Source: Methylomonas sp. LL1 (lineage in GTDB: Bacteria > Pseudomonadota > Gammaproteobacteria > Methylococcales > Methylomonadaceae). From it: 64,000 nucleotides of DNA. Position numbers and translations under genes: made by a program. Every line of letters starts with the position of its first letter. Position 1 is the stretch's first letter. Below the pieces are notes generated by a model. The model made no database searches. It saw only the letters and a program-made list of their open reading frames with translations, and was not told the origin of the DNA. This document shows positions 1-8,483 of this stretch, piece after piece. Location of the stretch: contig NZ_CP064653.1 of NCBI RefSeq assembly GCF_015711015.1, positions 2,604,001 to 2,668,000 on the forward strand. Reading direction: 5' to 3'.

Positions 1-266
1 CTGGCTTCGGCTTCTTTGACTGCATCCAACATGATAAAAGGCGAGCCCAAGGTGATTTGCTTGGTATCCTCATGCAGATAGGCTCCGCCGCCAGCAAAGC
101 CGTCGATTAACGTCAATTTGATAATTTCCCGGCCAGGATTGAACGTTAAGGTCTTGAAGTATTCAATTAAGTAGGCTTTTAAAATCTCGTGCTTGGCAAT
201 GCTGTGTTGTCTGATAAACGGATATTCCTTTCCGGGTGTACCCCATTCATAAGATTTTTTTGGCAT
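1..266 (-). CDS. tcmP: Three-Cys-motif partner protein TcmP, N-terminal part (runs off the window)
   Basis: The leftward frame opens at an ATG at 266 and stays open to the window edge, giving about 88 residues. They begin MPKKSYEWGT and continue with a motif LIDGFAGGGAY near residues 55-65, which looks like a SAM-binding glycine-rich loop of a Rossmann methyltransferase. This N-terminus matches my memory of the three-Cys-motif partner protein TcmP, a family usually found next to the DUF5131/Gp37-Gp68 protein. That neighbour is present 13 bp upstream in the same orientation, so the two are very likely one operon. The cellular role of the family is not established. The C-terminal part lies outside the window. 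Confidence 0.75.
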   Translation of the reverse strand, partial: MPKKSYEWGTPGKEYPFIRQHSIAKHEILKAYLIEYFKTLTFNPGREIIKLTLIDGFAGGGAYLHEDTKQITLGSPFIMLDAVKEAEA

Positions 267-279
267 AAACTTCCTTGAT

Positions 280-1020
280 TTACAGGCGTAATTCCGGCAT
301 TTGATCCCAGGTTTTACCGCCGAACTCGCGTCCGTTGGCTTTTTTATGGCGTTTTACACCATCTGCGCCCCAGCCGCCCCATTGCTTAAAGAAAAACGCC
401 ACGCCGATTCTATCGGCTTGGATTTTGATGTTTTCCACCCATTCCGGCATCATCGGCCTGGCTTTAGGACCGGATTCGCCGCCAACGATTACCCAATGGA
501 TACCGTTGAGGTCGATTGTGCCGAGGTCTTCCAATAACGGCTCTATCGACAGAAAGCGAATGGCGGCATTGACCTGTTTCAGATGATTGATGCGCGGTAC
601 GCCGAACTTGCGGTCTTCTACTGATACGCCAAGCCAGACGTTCGTCGGACAATGGCGATGGTTAAAATAATCGGGCAAGCGCTCCGCACGCTTTGTCAGT
701 ATCTGATAGGTGTGATGCGGAGTTTTTTCGATGACCGCAAATACTTCGTCCAGGTAATGATCGGGAATGTCTTCGTGGAATAAATCGCTCATGGAATTGA
801 CGAAGTACACCGTCGGCTTTTTGCGCTTTAACGGTTGACTCAGCCTTTCCGGTATCAAGGTTAATTGAAAGCCGTTTTCGTAACCTCTGGCTTTCATGGC
901 ATGCAGGCGCGCAGCCATCAACTCTGCATAACAATGTTTGCAGCCTGGTGAAGTTTTGGTGCATCCCGTGGTTGGATTCCAGGTTTGCTCGGTCCATTCG
1001 ATTTGCGATTTTGTTGCCAT
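280..1020 (-). CDS. DUF5131 / phage Gp37-Gp68 family protein (three-Cys-motif protein)
   Basis: A 246-residue protein. Near the N-terminus it has IEWTEQTWNPTTGCTK, then SPGCKHCYAE, giving three cysteines spaced as in the three-Cys-motif radical-SAM-like family (DUF5131, phage Gp37/Gp68). Further on are FVNSMSDLFHE, QILTKRAERL and WVIVGGESGPKARPM, all typical of the family. A strong ribosome-binding site (GGAGGAGA) lies upstream of the ATG at 1020. The gene lies 13 bp before tcmP, its usual partner. The likely function is a nucleic-acid or SAM-linked modification, but no substrate is known to me and I do not assign one. Such pairs are frequent on phages and plasmids. Confidence 0.85.
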   Translation of the reverse strand: MATKSQIEWTEQTWNPTTGCTKTSPGCKHCYAELMAARLHAMKARGYENGFQLTLIPERLSQPLKRKKPTVYFVNSMSDLFHEDIPDHYLDEVFAVIEKTPHHTYQILTKRAERLPDYFNHRHCPTNVWLGVSVEDRKFGVPRINHLKQVNAAIRFLSIEPLLEDLGTIDLNGIHWVIVGGESGPKARPMMPEWVENIKIQADRIGVAFFFKQWGGWGADGVKRHKKANGREFGGKTWDQMPELRL

Positions 1021-1183
1021 GAAAAATATCTCCTCCGAAGGATTTTAGTTCAAGAAGGCAGTGAACAACACCCCATTAACGATAAGGCAGCTGGAAAAGT
1101 TCTGACTTCAATATTGCAAGGGCCGTTTTCGCATGCAAACAGGAGCAAAAAGTTACGCACATATATTCATGTCAAAGGCGAAA

Positions 1184-1245
1184 TTGTCCACAACTCCCCT
1201 TTATTTAGATTAAATAAAGATTATATATAGATTAGCACCCTCGAT
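1184..1245. other. Putative oriV core: DnaA box and AT-rich stretch
   Basis: TTGTCCACA at 1184-1192 differs at one base from the DnaA-box consensus TTATCCACA. It is followed by an AT-rich run at about 1199-1240 (ATTTAGATTAAATAAAG and following bases) that could act as the unwinding element. Together with the iterons at 1317-1510 and the adjacent trfA gene, this is the classic architecture of an iteron-controlled plasmid origin. The rest of the gap 1021-1316 holds no gene that I can see. Confidence 0.6.
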
Positions 1246-1316
1246 TTTCAGCACAAAATAATCGCCGCAGCCCACGGATAGCATGGCCTACAGCGATTTC
1301 ACGTTTTGCTCGAAGC

Positions 1317-1510
1317 GTCGGTCTAATGCCGTGTCAAACGTCGGCCTAATGCCGTGCTTTTTGTCGGTCTAATGCCGTGCCCGTCGGTCTAATGCCGTTA
1401 CCTTGTCGGCCGAATGCCGTGCCTCCGTCGGTCTAATGCCGTATCCGCGTCGGCCTAATGCCGTATCGAGAGGCTTCGACCGACCCAAAATAGCGTCGGT
1501 CTAATGCCGT
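1317..1510 (+). repeat. Eight direct iterons, consensus GTCGGYCTAATGCCGT
   Basis: Eight same-orientation copies of a 16-bp unit start at 1317, 1340, 1363, 1383, 1405, 1427, 1449 and 1495. The consensus is GTCGGYCTAATGCCGT; the copy at 1405 has CGAAT in place of CTAAT. Start-to-start spacing is 20-23 bp, about two helical turns, except for a 46-bp step before the last copy, as if one unit had decayed at about 1465-1494. The array ends 6 bp from the trfA stop codon. These are very likely the TrfA-binding iterons of the plasmid origin and of copy-number control. Confidence 0.93.
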
Positions 1511-1516
1511 GCTTTT

Positions 1517-2386
1517 TTAGTGCTGCTGGTCGTCCAGAAAACGCTGTTGACTGGGCGTCGGCTGGCGTTTGATCTTCACGATATCGTCAGCGAATTCAAA
1601 GCTAGCCAAAGTGCCAATGTTCACCAAGGCCTCCAACGCTTTACCCAGCCGATACTTGAAATCGCGCAGGGTTTTCGAGCCACTGCCGCTCAGTCGGTGA
1701 ACGGTGGTAATTTTCATCGGGAACGGCGCCGCATGGGACGACAGAAAACCGTGTAACCATAATGCCAAGGGTTGTTTGCGCAATTTCTGCCGCTGTTCGA
1801 ATTCGATGTAGGTGTAGCCTTCCTCGAACAGGCGCAGCATGGATTCGGTCAATTCCACCACGTAGCGCTGCGTCAGTTGGTCACGGTAATAGCGCAAGAA
1901 GCCTTTTTCACCGAAGGCATCCCGGCCGTGAAAAGTGATTTCGACAAAGGCGCCTCCCAGGCGGGCCATAGCTTCTTTCAACCATTCATGTTGGCTTCTA
2001 CCACTGCCGCGCCCCAATGCCGTCAACAGGGCATGGGCACTGAAGGTCACGCTAAATCCCGGTAATTGTTGCCGGGACAAATGCACGATCTGCATCCAGA
2101 CATCGAGGTCCGATTGGTTGAGCTGTATGCCGAGGTAACGAACCTCGATCCCGTCTACCGCAGCCAACAGGGTGCGTTTTTTGTAGGCAATGCGTTCCTT
2201 GCCTTGGATGCCGGCGAACAATGCACTTCGCAAACAGGCATTGGGCGTACCGCGAATTGCCGACGGCCAGTTGGGCAAAGACATCAAGGGTTCGACGACC
2301 CGCAATTTGGCCTTTTTCCGTTCCGTCAGAGACTGAAAACGTTCGGTGAGATTGTCGAGCGAATGGTTTGTGCTATTTCTATCCAT
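1517..2386 (-). CDS. trfA: Plasmid replication initiator, TrfA family
   Basis: A 289-residue protein with family landmarks LPNWPSAIRGTPNACLRSAL, KKRTLLAAVDGIEVRYLG and QLNQSDLDVWMQIVHLSR. These match the TrfA initiator of IncP plasmids, and the length is close to the short RK2 form. TrfA binds iterons and, with host DnaA and helicase, opens oriV. The array of eight iterons next to its stop codon fits this role. I chose the ATG at 2386 because AGGTGG lies just upstream; a GTG at 2395 would add three residues. It begins just after the stop of the upstream lipoprotein gene, so the two are probably cotranscribed. The replicon type contrasts with the SXT/IncA/C-like transfer genes. Confidence 0.92.
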   Translation of the reverse strand: MDRNSTNHSLDNLTERFQSLTERKKAKLRVVEPLMSLPNWPSAIRGTPNACLRSALFAGIQGKERIAYKKRTLLAAVDGIEVRYLGIQLNQSDLDVWMQIVHLSRQQLPGFSVTFSAHALLTALGRGSGRSQHEWLKEAMARLGGAFVEITFHGRDAFGEKGFLRYYRDQLTQRYVVELTESMLRLFEEGYTYIEFEQRQKLRKQPLALWLHGFLSSHAAPFPMKITTVHRLSGSGSKTLRDFKYRLGKALEALVNIGTLASFEFADDIVKIKRQPTPSQQRFLDDQQH

Positions 2387-2396
2387 GACGACCACC

Positions 2397-2861
2397 TCAC
2401 TTCTTTAGGTTGCCAGGATTGCAGCCATGGCCCAGAACGCTGTGCGGAATTGGCATGGTTTTAACTAACGCCTGCTCCTCCGGTGTCATATCGAGTTGGT
2501 GATGGCAATATTTTCGCCAGGCGCGTTCGATGACCCGTGCATCGTCATCCTGGCGATCGGGAACGCTCGGCGTGCTGACATTAAGGACACGGCCCGCGGT
2601 GTCGTCACTTGCCACGTAAACGCTAAGCGGCTGATCGACTTGTCTGACGACGTGTTCCATTGCTGCAGATCGCAGCACTGAACCGCTCAATCCACCTGTC
2701 TGCCAAGCATGATCCAGGCGCCAGGGTTGTTCGGGTTGAATCGGCACAATCGATTCGATGACGGTTTCGCTCACGACGGCATCGGGCCGATTCAGCGAAG
2801 TACAGGCCGTGCCGCACACTGCGGACACAAGACAATGGATTGCCAGCGATTTGGATTTCAT
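2397..2861 (-). CDS. Putative lipoprotein of unknown function, upstream of trfA
   Basis: A 154-residue protein with a basic N-terminus, a hydrophobic stretch and a possible lipobox ending in a cysteine near residue 20 (CGTACTSL), so it is probably exported and lipidated. The remainder is soluble, with QPEQPWRLDHAWQTGG and a C-terminal CHHQLDMTPEEQALVK followed by another cysteine near the end. I do not recognise a family. It is the first gene of the leftward trfA transcript and diverges from traI, so its promoter lies in the 2862-2991 gap shared with the transfer operon. A role in entry exclusion or mating-pair control is only a guess from position. Confidence 0.6.
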   Translation of the reverse strand: MKSKSLAIHCLVSAVCGTACTSLNRPDAVVSETVIESIVPIQPEQPWRLDHAWQTGGLSGSVLRSAAMEHVVRQVDQPLSVYVASDDTAGRVLNVSTPSVPDRQDDDARVIERAWRKYCHHQLDMTPEEQALVKTMPIPHSVLGHGCNPGNLKK

Positions 2862-2919
2862 GAGAGCTCCAGAGTAATTAAAGGGAGCTCGTTACACTAA
2901 ACACTCTTTTACAAAGCCT

Positions 2920-2957
2920 GCTTGCAGCTGACGTCAAATTCGTCGTCAGCTGCAAGC
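2920..2957. promoter_or_regulatory. Inverted repeat upstream of traI (stem-loop, paired with 39973-40004)
   Basis: The arms GCTTGCAGCTGACG (2920-2933) and CGTCAGCTGCAAGC (2944-2957) are perfect 14-bp complements around a 10-nt loop containing AAATTC. A second element of the same design precedes traL. The outer TGCAGCT/AGCTGCA and the AAATTC centre are conserved, while the inner stem differs with compensating changes. Downstream of both copies is CGAC, five or six bases, then GAAAATTC. It may be the operator of a common transfer regulator, an RNA structure in the leader, or part of oriT. Confidence 0.7.
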
Positions 2958-2991
2958 GACGATTGGAAAATTCCCGGCAAGATGCGGCGTT

Positions 2992-5400
2992 ATGGAAAAT
3001 ACGCCCTCGACTTTGATTGCCCGCATCCGCCAACGCCTGTTTGGCGTCGAGTCCGCGCCTGTCGCTCAGGTTGCGACAACGATGGATGAGGACGTGCCGC
3101 GTTATCCGCCGTTTATGAAGGGTCTGCCGGCTGCGCCAGTGGAGCGCATCCTGACCAGTCAAACGGAATTGATTGCGTCTATCGAACAGGCGCTGGCCAT
3201 GCCGGATAGCCTTTATCAAACCATAGCCGCGCCGGTCATACGCCGTTATGCCGCCTTCAGCCACTTATTGCCGGCTTCGGAATCTCATCACCATCGTGGC
3301 GCCGGTGGCTTGTTTCGGCATGGTCTGGAAGTCGCCCATTGGGCGACCTTGGCATCCCAAGGCAGTTTGTTTGCCACGTCAGCATCACCCAAGGAACGAA
3401 AAGCACAAGAGTTACGCTGGCGATTGGCGGTCTGTTTTGCTGGGCTGTTGCATGACATCGGCAAACCGGTCGCCGATATCGCCGTGGTCGACGCACAGGG
3501 GCAACATACATGGAACCCTTGCGATGAAAACATCACCGACTGGGCTTTGCGAAATGAGATCGACCGATACTTTCTGCGCTGGCGGGATAACCGCCATAAA
3601 CGCCACGAACAGTTTTCTGCCTTGGTGATCGAGCGCGTCCTGACCCGCGAAGCCCGCACATTCATTCTGGAGTCTGGCCCCGACATCATGCAGGCCATGC
3701 TGGAAACCATTAACGGTTTGGACCGCGGCTCCAAAGTTTACGCACTGGTGATAACCGCCGACTGCAAAAGTGTGGAACGGGATTTAAAAGCGCATTATCA
3801 AAACATCGACTCGGCCTTGGGCATGCCGGTGGAAAAGTACTTGTTCGACGCCATGCGCCGATTGGTCAAGTCCGGACAATGGACCGTCAACGAAAAAGGC
3901 GCTCGGCTATGGCGTTTTGAGGATGGCCTGCATATCGTCTGGCGTGCCGGTGCGCAAGATATCGTCACATTGCTGGCCAAGGACAAAGTGCCCGGCATTC
4001 CGCGTGACGAAGACACCTTGGCGGACATCCTGATCGAACGCGGCTTGGCAATCCCTAAGTCCTGGCCAGATGGTCGGCAATACCGATATTGGCAAATGCA
4101 GCCAGAAGGCTTGGACAATCCGTTATATCTGTTGCGCCTGAAATCCGCAGAACTGATTTTCAGCGGCGAACCACCCACTGTGGTAGCCGCTCACGAAATC
4201 AACGAGCCGGATGTGAATGCGACCGCCGTAAAAACCGAACCCGTTACCAATCAGGCACAGCACATCAGCAAACTGGCAAAAACCAAGAATGTCGCGGCTC
4301 TGAAGCAATCCCAACGCACAGATAATCCGAAGCCAGTTGAGCCAAAAGAACCCCAGATAGAACCTGCTCATGACACGAGCGCTGAACTCGATCTACCGGT
4401 CCTCGAATCGGCGCCAGGCATTTCAAATTCCTTGCCATCAGATCCCGACCAAGGAGTCTCGCAATCCAAATCAGCCGATGGCGCCCCTTCGCTGTGTCAT
4501 ACCGAGCAACCGAAAAACGCACCTCCAGCCAAACCGACCAACACAGAAAAAACTGATTCAACCGCAAAACCTAATTGCTCCACGACAGACACGAAAAGCA
4601 TCTCTAGTCCGATCGACACCGCCAAATGCTGGTTGGAAAACCACGGCGATGGCGGTCAATGGCTAATGGACATCGCCTCAATGCTCAATCAAGGCCAATG
4701 GCAGTTAGGCAGCGATATATTGGAAGTCCAAGACAAATACTTGCTCCCGTTTCCGGCCACCGCTGAAAAACTCGCTATAGAACCGCCTCAGTTCATCAAA
4801 ATGCTGGAGGAGACGGGTTGGCTGGTGACCGACATCCTGTCGCCAATGCGCAAGGTCCAAACCATCCAATCGGTTCGCGGCATCCTACTCACATTGGAAC
4901 CCAGCTTGGCCATAAAGGCGTTATTGAAATCCCAAGATGAAACCAGACCATCAGTGTTATCAGCGCCACCTCCAAGCGACAGCACAGACAACGTCAGTAT
5001 TCAGGTGCCGTCATCTAAACCTCATAAACGCGCGAAACCTGAATCTAAAGTCGCTCAGCTTCCACCAAAAGTGTCCGGCGACCAACAACCGAGTAACGGT
5101 AACGCTTCAGATATTTCGGTCAAATCGAATGTTGACAAATCAAACGCGCCCCAAGCGACAACTCCGGCAAAACCCGGAACTATCGATTTGCTGATAACGC
5201 ATGTGCGACAACAAAATATTCCGCCCGATGAATCATCGCCAGACCGTAACTGGCACAGTGTTTCTAATACGGAACTCGACCGGTTTTTAGCACAACATCC
5301 GACTGTCAAGCGCACTCGCCTGATGCTCGAGATCGCCAATCACCCAGATTGTCGCTCGGTCAGCGCCACGGAAGGCATTAAGGTACGTCTAAGACCATGA
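2992..5400 (+). CDS. traI: Conjugative relaxase TraI, MobH family
   Basis: An 802-residue protein. The N-terminal TraI_2 region carries a metal-binding HD-type signature: a histidine run in SHHHRGAGGLFRHGLEVA near residues 97-114 and LLHDIGK near 151-157, typical of MobH relaxases of SXT/R391 and IncA/C elements. Residues about 400-540 form a low-complexity Pro/Thr/Lys linker. A C-terminal TraI_2_C-like region follows (CWLENHGDGGQWLMDIA, then FIKMLEETGWL). The protein should nick oriT and pilot the strand to the coupling protein. Its TGA overlaps the traD ATG (ATGA), so translation is coupled. A stem-loop shared with the traL leader lies 34 bp upstream of the start. Confidence 0.93.
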   Translation: MENTPSTLIARIRQRLFGVESAPVAQVATTMDEDVPRYPPFMKGLPAAPVERILTSQTELIASIEQALAMPDSLYQTIAAPVIRRYAAFSHLLPASESHHHRGAGGLFRHGLEVAHWATLASQGSLFATSASPKERKAQELRWRLAVCFAGLLHDIGKPVADIAVVDAQGQHTWNPCDENITDWALRNEIDRYFLRWRDNRHKRHEQFSALVIERVLTREARTFILESGPDIMQAMLETINGLDRGSKVYALVITADCKSVERDLKAHYQNIDSALGMPVEKYLFDAMRRLVKSGQWTVNEKGARLWRFEDGLHIVWRAGAQDIVTLLAKDKVPGIPRDEDTLADILIERGLAIPKSWPDGRQYRYWQMQPEGLDNPLYLLRLKSAELIFSGEPPTVVAAHEINEPDVNATAVKTEPVTNQAQHISKLAKTKNVAALKQSQRTDNPKPVEPKEPQIEPAHDTSAELDLPVLESAPGISNSLPSDPDQGVSQSKSADGAPSLCHTEQPKNAPPAKPTNTEKTDSTAKPNCSTTDTKSISSPIDTAKCWLENHGDGGQWLMDIASMLNQGQWQLGSDILEVQDKYLLPFPATAEKLAIEPPQFIKMLEETGWLVTDILSPMRKVQTIQSVRGILLTLEPSLAIKALLKSQDETRPSVLSAPPPSDSTDNVSIQVPSSKPHKRAKPESKVAQLPPKVSGDQQPSNGNASDISVKSNVDKSNAPQATTPAKPGTIDLLITHVRQQNIPPDESSPDRNWHSVSNTELDRFLAQHPTVKRTRLMLEIANHPDCRSVSATEGIKVRLRP

Positions 5401-7223
5401 AATCCGATTACGACTATCAGTTTCCCTGGCGACCGATTTTTGAAGTGTATGCCATCACTGGCTGGATCGGAGGAGCGGGATTGGCGCATTGGATAAGTTG
5501 TTGGTCGGGATTACCGCATGAGCCGTTCGACTGGTTGATAACGGCGTGCGGGGTGATGGTCTGTTGGCGGCTGCCACCGGCAGTGCAGCTTTGGTATCGC
5601 AAACGCCGTTTGCGGCAATACCACTTTCAATACCTGGACGCCGAGAAACTCGGGCAAATGGTGCAACACCATCCCGATGAGTTGTGGTTCGGCTGGGGAT
5701 TCGATTGGGTACAAAAGCATGCGCAATTGGCTTATGAGATTTTGAAACGCGACGTTTCGACGCTGATTCCGAGCGATCATCAACGCATGGGATCGGCCTG
5801 GATTCACGGCCTTGAAGTGTCCGAAAGCGACATCCGCCAGCCTTTGCAGCATACCGCCGGCCATACGCTTCTGGTCGGTACCACCGGCGCCGGTAAAACC
5901 CGAGCCTTTGACGTGTTGGTTACGCAAGCGGTGTTGCGAGGCGAGGCGGTGATCATCATCGACCCCAAAGGCGATAAGGATTTGATGGCCTGTGCCAAAC
6001 GGGCTTGCGCCTTGACCAAGCGGCCGGATCGTTTCGTGTATTTCCACCCGGCGTTTCCGGAAGACAGTGTGCGGCTCGATCCTTTACACAATTTCAACCG
6101 GCCTTCGGAAATCGCCAGCCGCATCAGCGCCATTTCGCCCAGCGAAAGCAGTAACGATCCGTTCAAGGCTTTTGGCCAAAAATCGCTGGATAACGTGATT
6201 CAGGGTTTGATGGTAATCGAAGAACGGCCAACGCTGGTGAAATTGCGCCGTTACCTGGAAGGCGGTCCTTCGACGCTGGTGATTCAGGCCTTGGAACGCT
6301 ATTTCGACAACAACCTGGGCCATTGGCGGCAAGAGGCGCGGCCTTACCTGAAGAATGCCAAGGACATCGACTCGAAAGCCGTGGGCCTGGTTCGGTTTTA
6401 CCGGGAGGTCGTGCAGTACCAGTTGCCGAATTTGGATTTGGAGGGCCTGTTGTCCTTGTTCGAACATGACCGAGCGCACTTCAGCAAAATGGTCGCCTCG
6501 TTGATTCCGATCATGAACATGCTGACCTCGGGTTCCTTGGGCCCTTTACTGTCGCCCAATCCGCATGACGTGGATGACCTGCGGCCCATCACCAATACCG
6601 GCCATATCATCGAAAAGGCTCAGGTCGCTTACATCGGCCTGGACTCGTTATCGGATGGCATGGTGGGCAGTGCGATTGGCTCGATTCTGTTGGCGGATTT
6701 GGCTGCCGTCGCTGGCGATCGATACAACTACGGCGTCTCGGACAGACCGGTGAATGTGTTCGTCGACGAGGCGGCGGAAGTCATCAATGATCCCTTCATT
6801 CAAGTCCTGAACAAAGGTCGGGGCGCCAAGATTCGCTTGTTCATCGCCACGCAAACTTTTGCCGATTTTGCCGCCCGCACGGGCTCCCAGGACAAAGCTC
6901 GCCAAGTGCTGGGCAACGTCAACAATCTTATCGCGCTCAGGATCATGGACAGCGAGACCCAGCAATACATCACCGACAATCTGCCCAAAACACGCTTGAA
7001 GTACATCATGCGTACCCAGGGTGTTGCTACCAGTGCGACCAATCCGACGGTATTTTCCGGCAATGTTGGTGAACGCCTAATGGAAGAAGAAGGCGATTTG
7101 TTTGCACCGCAACTCTTGGGGCAGTTGCCAGATTTACATTACATCGCCAAATTATCTGGTGGTCGGATCGTCAAAGGCCGATTGCCCGTGCTGCAATCAG
7201 CACTTGATACCCAACCGACCTAA
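5397..7223 (+). CDS. traD: Conjugative coupling protein TraD (VirD4-like T4CP)
   Basis: A 608-residue ATPase. Two hydrophobic segments lie in the first 65 residues. A Walker A motif GTTGAGKT sits near residue 161, with VIIIDPKGDKDL shortly after. A Walker B-like VFVDEAAEVIND near residues 455-467 and an RGAKIRLFIATQTFADFAAR motif complete the T4CP signature. It links the TraI-DNA complex to the mating pore and powers DNA export. It overlaps traI by 4 bp and is followed 2 bp later by the DUF4400 gene, the same order (traI-traD-s043) as in SXT/R391-type elements. Confidence 0.95.
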   Translation: MKSDYDYQFPWRPIFEVYAITGWIGGAGLAHWISCWSGLPHEPFDWLITACGVMVCWRLPPAVQLWYRKRRLRQYHFQYLDAEKLGQMVQHHPDELWFGWGFDWVQKHAQLAYEILKRDVSTLIPSDHQRMGSAWIHGLEVSESDIRQPLQHTAGHTLLVGTTGAGKTRAFDVLVTQAVLRGEAVIIIDPKGDKDLMACAKRACALTKRPDRFVYFHPAFPEDSVRLDPLHNFNRPSEIASRISAISPSESSNDPFKAFGQKSLDNVIQGLMVIEERPTLVKLRRYLEGGPSTLVIQALERYFDNNLGHWRQEARPYLKNAKDIDSKAVGLVRFYREVVQYQLPNLDLEGLLSLFEHDRAHFSKMVASLIPIMNMLTSGSLGPLLSPNPHDVDDLRPITNTGHIIEKAQVAYIGLDSLSDGMVGSAIGSILLADLAAVAGDRYNYGVSDRPVNVFVDEAAEVINDPFIQVLNKGRGAKIRLFIATQTFADFAARTGSQDKARQVLGNVNNLIALRIMDSETQQYITDNLPKTRLKYIMRTQGVATSATNPTVFSGNVGERLMEEEGDLFAPQLLGQLPDLHYIAKLSGGRIVKGRLPVLQSALDTQPT

Positions 7224-7225
7224 TC

Positions 7226-7858
7226 ATGCAACGCAATTTGCTATTCAGTCTGATGATCTGGTTGTTGGAAGTGATTCTGGTTGCCAGCTTTGTTTCGGAT
7301 CGCTGGACTCGGGAAATCCAGGCAACCGAGGACCAGATGCTGATTGCTTTTTTCGGTGTCGAAAAGGAAGCGGAAATTCGGCACACGGCTCAAAATTGGT
7401 TTGATCAGATGTTTGTCCGTACCGGGATGAGGAAGAGCATATACCGTTACTTCATTCCTACCGAGCGAGAACGGCAAATGTCCAAAGGCTTTGAAGATGT
7501 CGGCCGCCATGATTTGTTTCCCTTCATTCAAAGCCGGTTGGATGTGCTGTGGGATACCGTGTATCAGATGATCAAGCGATTCGTCATGGCCTGCGCCTGG
7601 TTACCCTTTTTGGCAGTGGCCATACTACCGTTTGCCATTGATGGTTTGATTCGACGCAAGGTCAGCCAGACCAATTTCGATTATCCCAGCCCTTTGGCGC
7701 ATCGATACAGCATCTATGTGCTGTTGGGAGCTCTATATCTACTGTTGATGGGCTTAACCCTGCCTTTTCCCGTGCCACCGCAATCCATGCCGATTGGCAT
7801 ATTTATCGTGGCCGGGGCGATGAACACTGTATTGGCTAATACCCAGAAGCGGGTCTGA
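7226..7858 (+). CDS. DUF4400-family conjugation membrane protein (SXT s043 / TraJ-like)
   Basis: A 210-residue integral membrane protein. It has an N-terminal transmembrane segment (about residues 5-22), a soluble middle (about 25-100) with RHTAQNWFDQMFVRTG, and two to four hydrophobic segments from about residue 110 to the end. The position directly after traD and the size match the DUF4400 protein called TraJ or s043 in SXT/R391 and IncA/C systems, which is thought to assist the coupling protein. The start is 3 bp after the traD stop codon. No terminator is evident behind it, and the next 1 kb is degenerate. Confidence 0.8.
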   Translation: MQRNLLFSLMIWLLEVILVASFVSDRWTREIQATEDQMLIAFFGVEKEAEIRHTAQNWFDQMFVRTGMRKSIYRYFIPTERERQMSKGFEDVGRHDLFPFIQSRLDVLWDTVYQMIKRFVMACAWLPFLAVAILPFAIDGLIRRKVSQTNFDYPSPLAHRYSIYVLLGALYLLLMGLTLPFPVPPQSMPIGIFIVAGAMNTVLANTQKRV

Positions 7859-7936
7859 TCAGTGTCAAGAGATAGGCTGCCAGGATTCTCATCACGAAGC
7901 ACTTGATAAAGTGACGAAAATGGCTGGGTTTAATCA

Positions 7937-8385
7937 TTGACACCACGTTATTCAACTGACGGCCAAAACAGAACCGCTAGAAACAGCATTTCGGAAAGGT
8001 TTGGTTATGGCTTTGACGCCTCCGAGTCTGACTTTGAAGCCGATTTTTTGGAAGAAATCGCCTCACCAATGCTGAATTTTTCGCAAAAGATCCGCTTTGG
8101 CAATTTTATAAAAACATTGACGAGGCAGACGACCCCGAGTTGGCCAATATGCCTGAAGAGGAGTTTAGGGAGTTGGGTAAGACAAGCAGTCGCGTCACTA
8201 GCCTCCATTTTAATCTGTCGAAAGCCCAATGGCAGGGTGGAGCGGCTATACAAACCGGAAAAGTGCATGTGACCTACTCGGCCTTTGCTGACACTGGGCT
8301 CTTCTTAAAGCCGCCGGTCCGGAATGACTATTTCCATGCACCACGAATCACTGCTGACGGCCCTTTGCTGTCAACCAAACGATGA
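7937..8385 (+). pseudogene. Possible degraded gene (two overlapping partial frames)
   Basis: No intact gene is seen here. One frame from about 7937 reads FGYGFDASESDFEADFLEEIA. After about 8070 a different frame reads EFFAKDPLWQFYKNIDEADD and then a charged segment ELANMPEEEFRELGK, with ordinary protein-like composition down to a stop at 8385. The switch suggests one or more frameshifts in a former gene. I recognise no family. It could equally be chance open frame, so confidence is low. The piece lies between the transfer operon and a decayed toxin-antitoxin locus. Confidence 0.3.
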
Positions 8386-8483
8386 TTCTGCTGCATAGCT
8401 TTATCAAGAAAAATCAAAAAACACCAAAGTCGGAACTTGAACTGGCAAAACAACGATTGAAAGCATTACAGGGAAAGAAATGA
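8358..8483 (+). pseudogene. C-terminal remnant of a type II toxin (HigB/RelE, Gp49-like)
   Basis: The frame before the antitoxin ATG reads MILLHSFIKKNQKTPKSELE and ends with LAKQRLKALQGKK. This is the usual C-terminus of phage Gp49-like HigB/RelE-superfamily toxins, whose last strand and helix read about ILLHGFxKKxxKTP. An in-frame stop at 8355-8357 cuts off any N-terminal two thirds, so no active mRNA interferase can be made. The TGA overlaps the antitoxin ATG at 8480 (ATGA), preserving the ancestral toxin-antitoxin operon layout. Confidence 0.7.

Noticed and set aside
1317-1510. CRISPR array
   Set aside because: The 16-bp units are separated by only 4-7 bp and lie beside trfA, so they are iterons. 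There are no cas genes.
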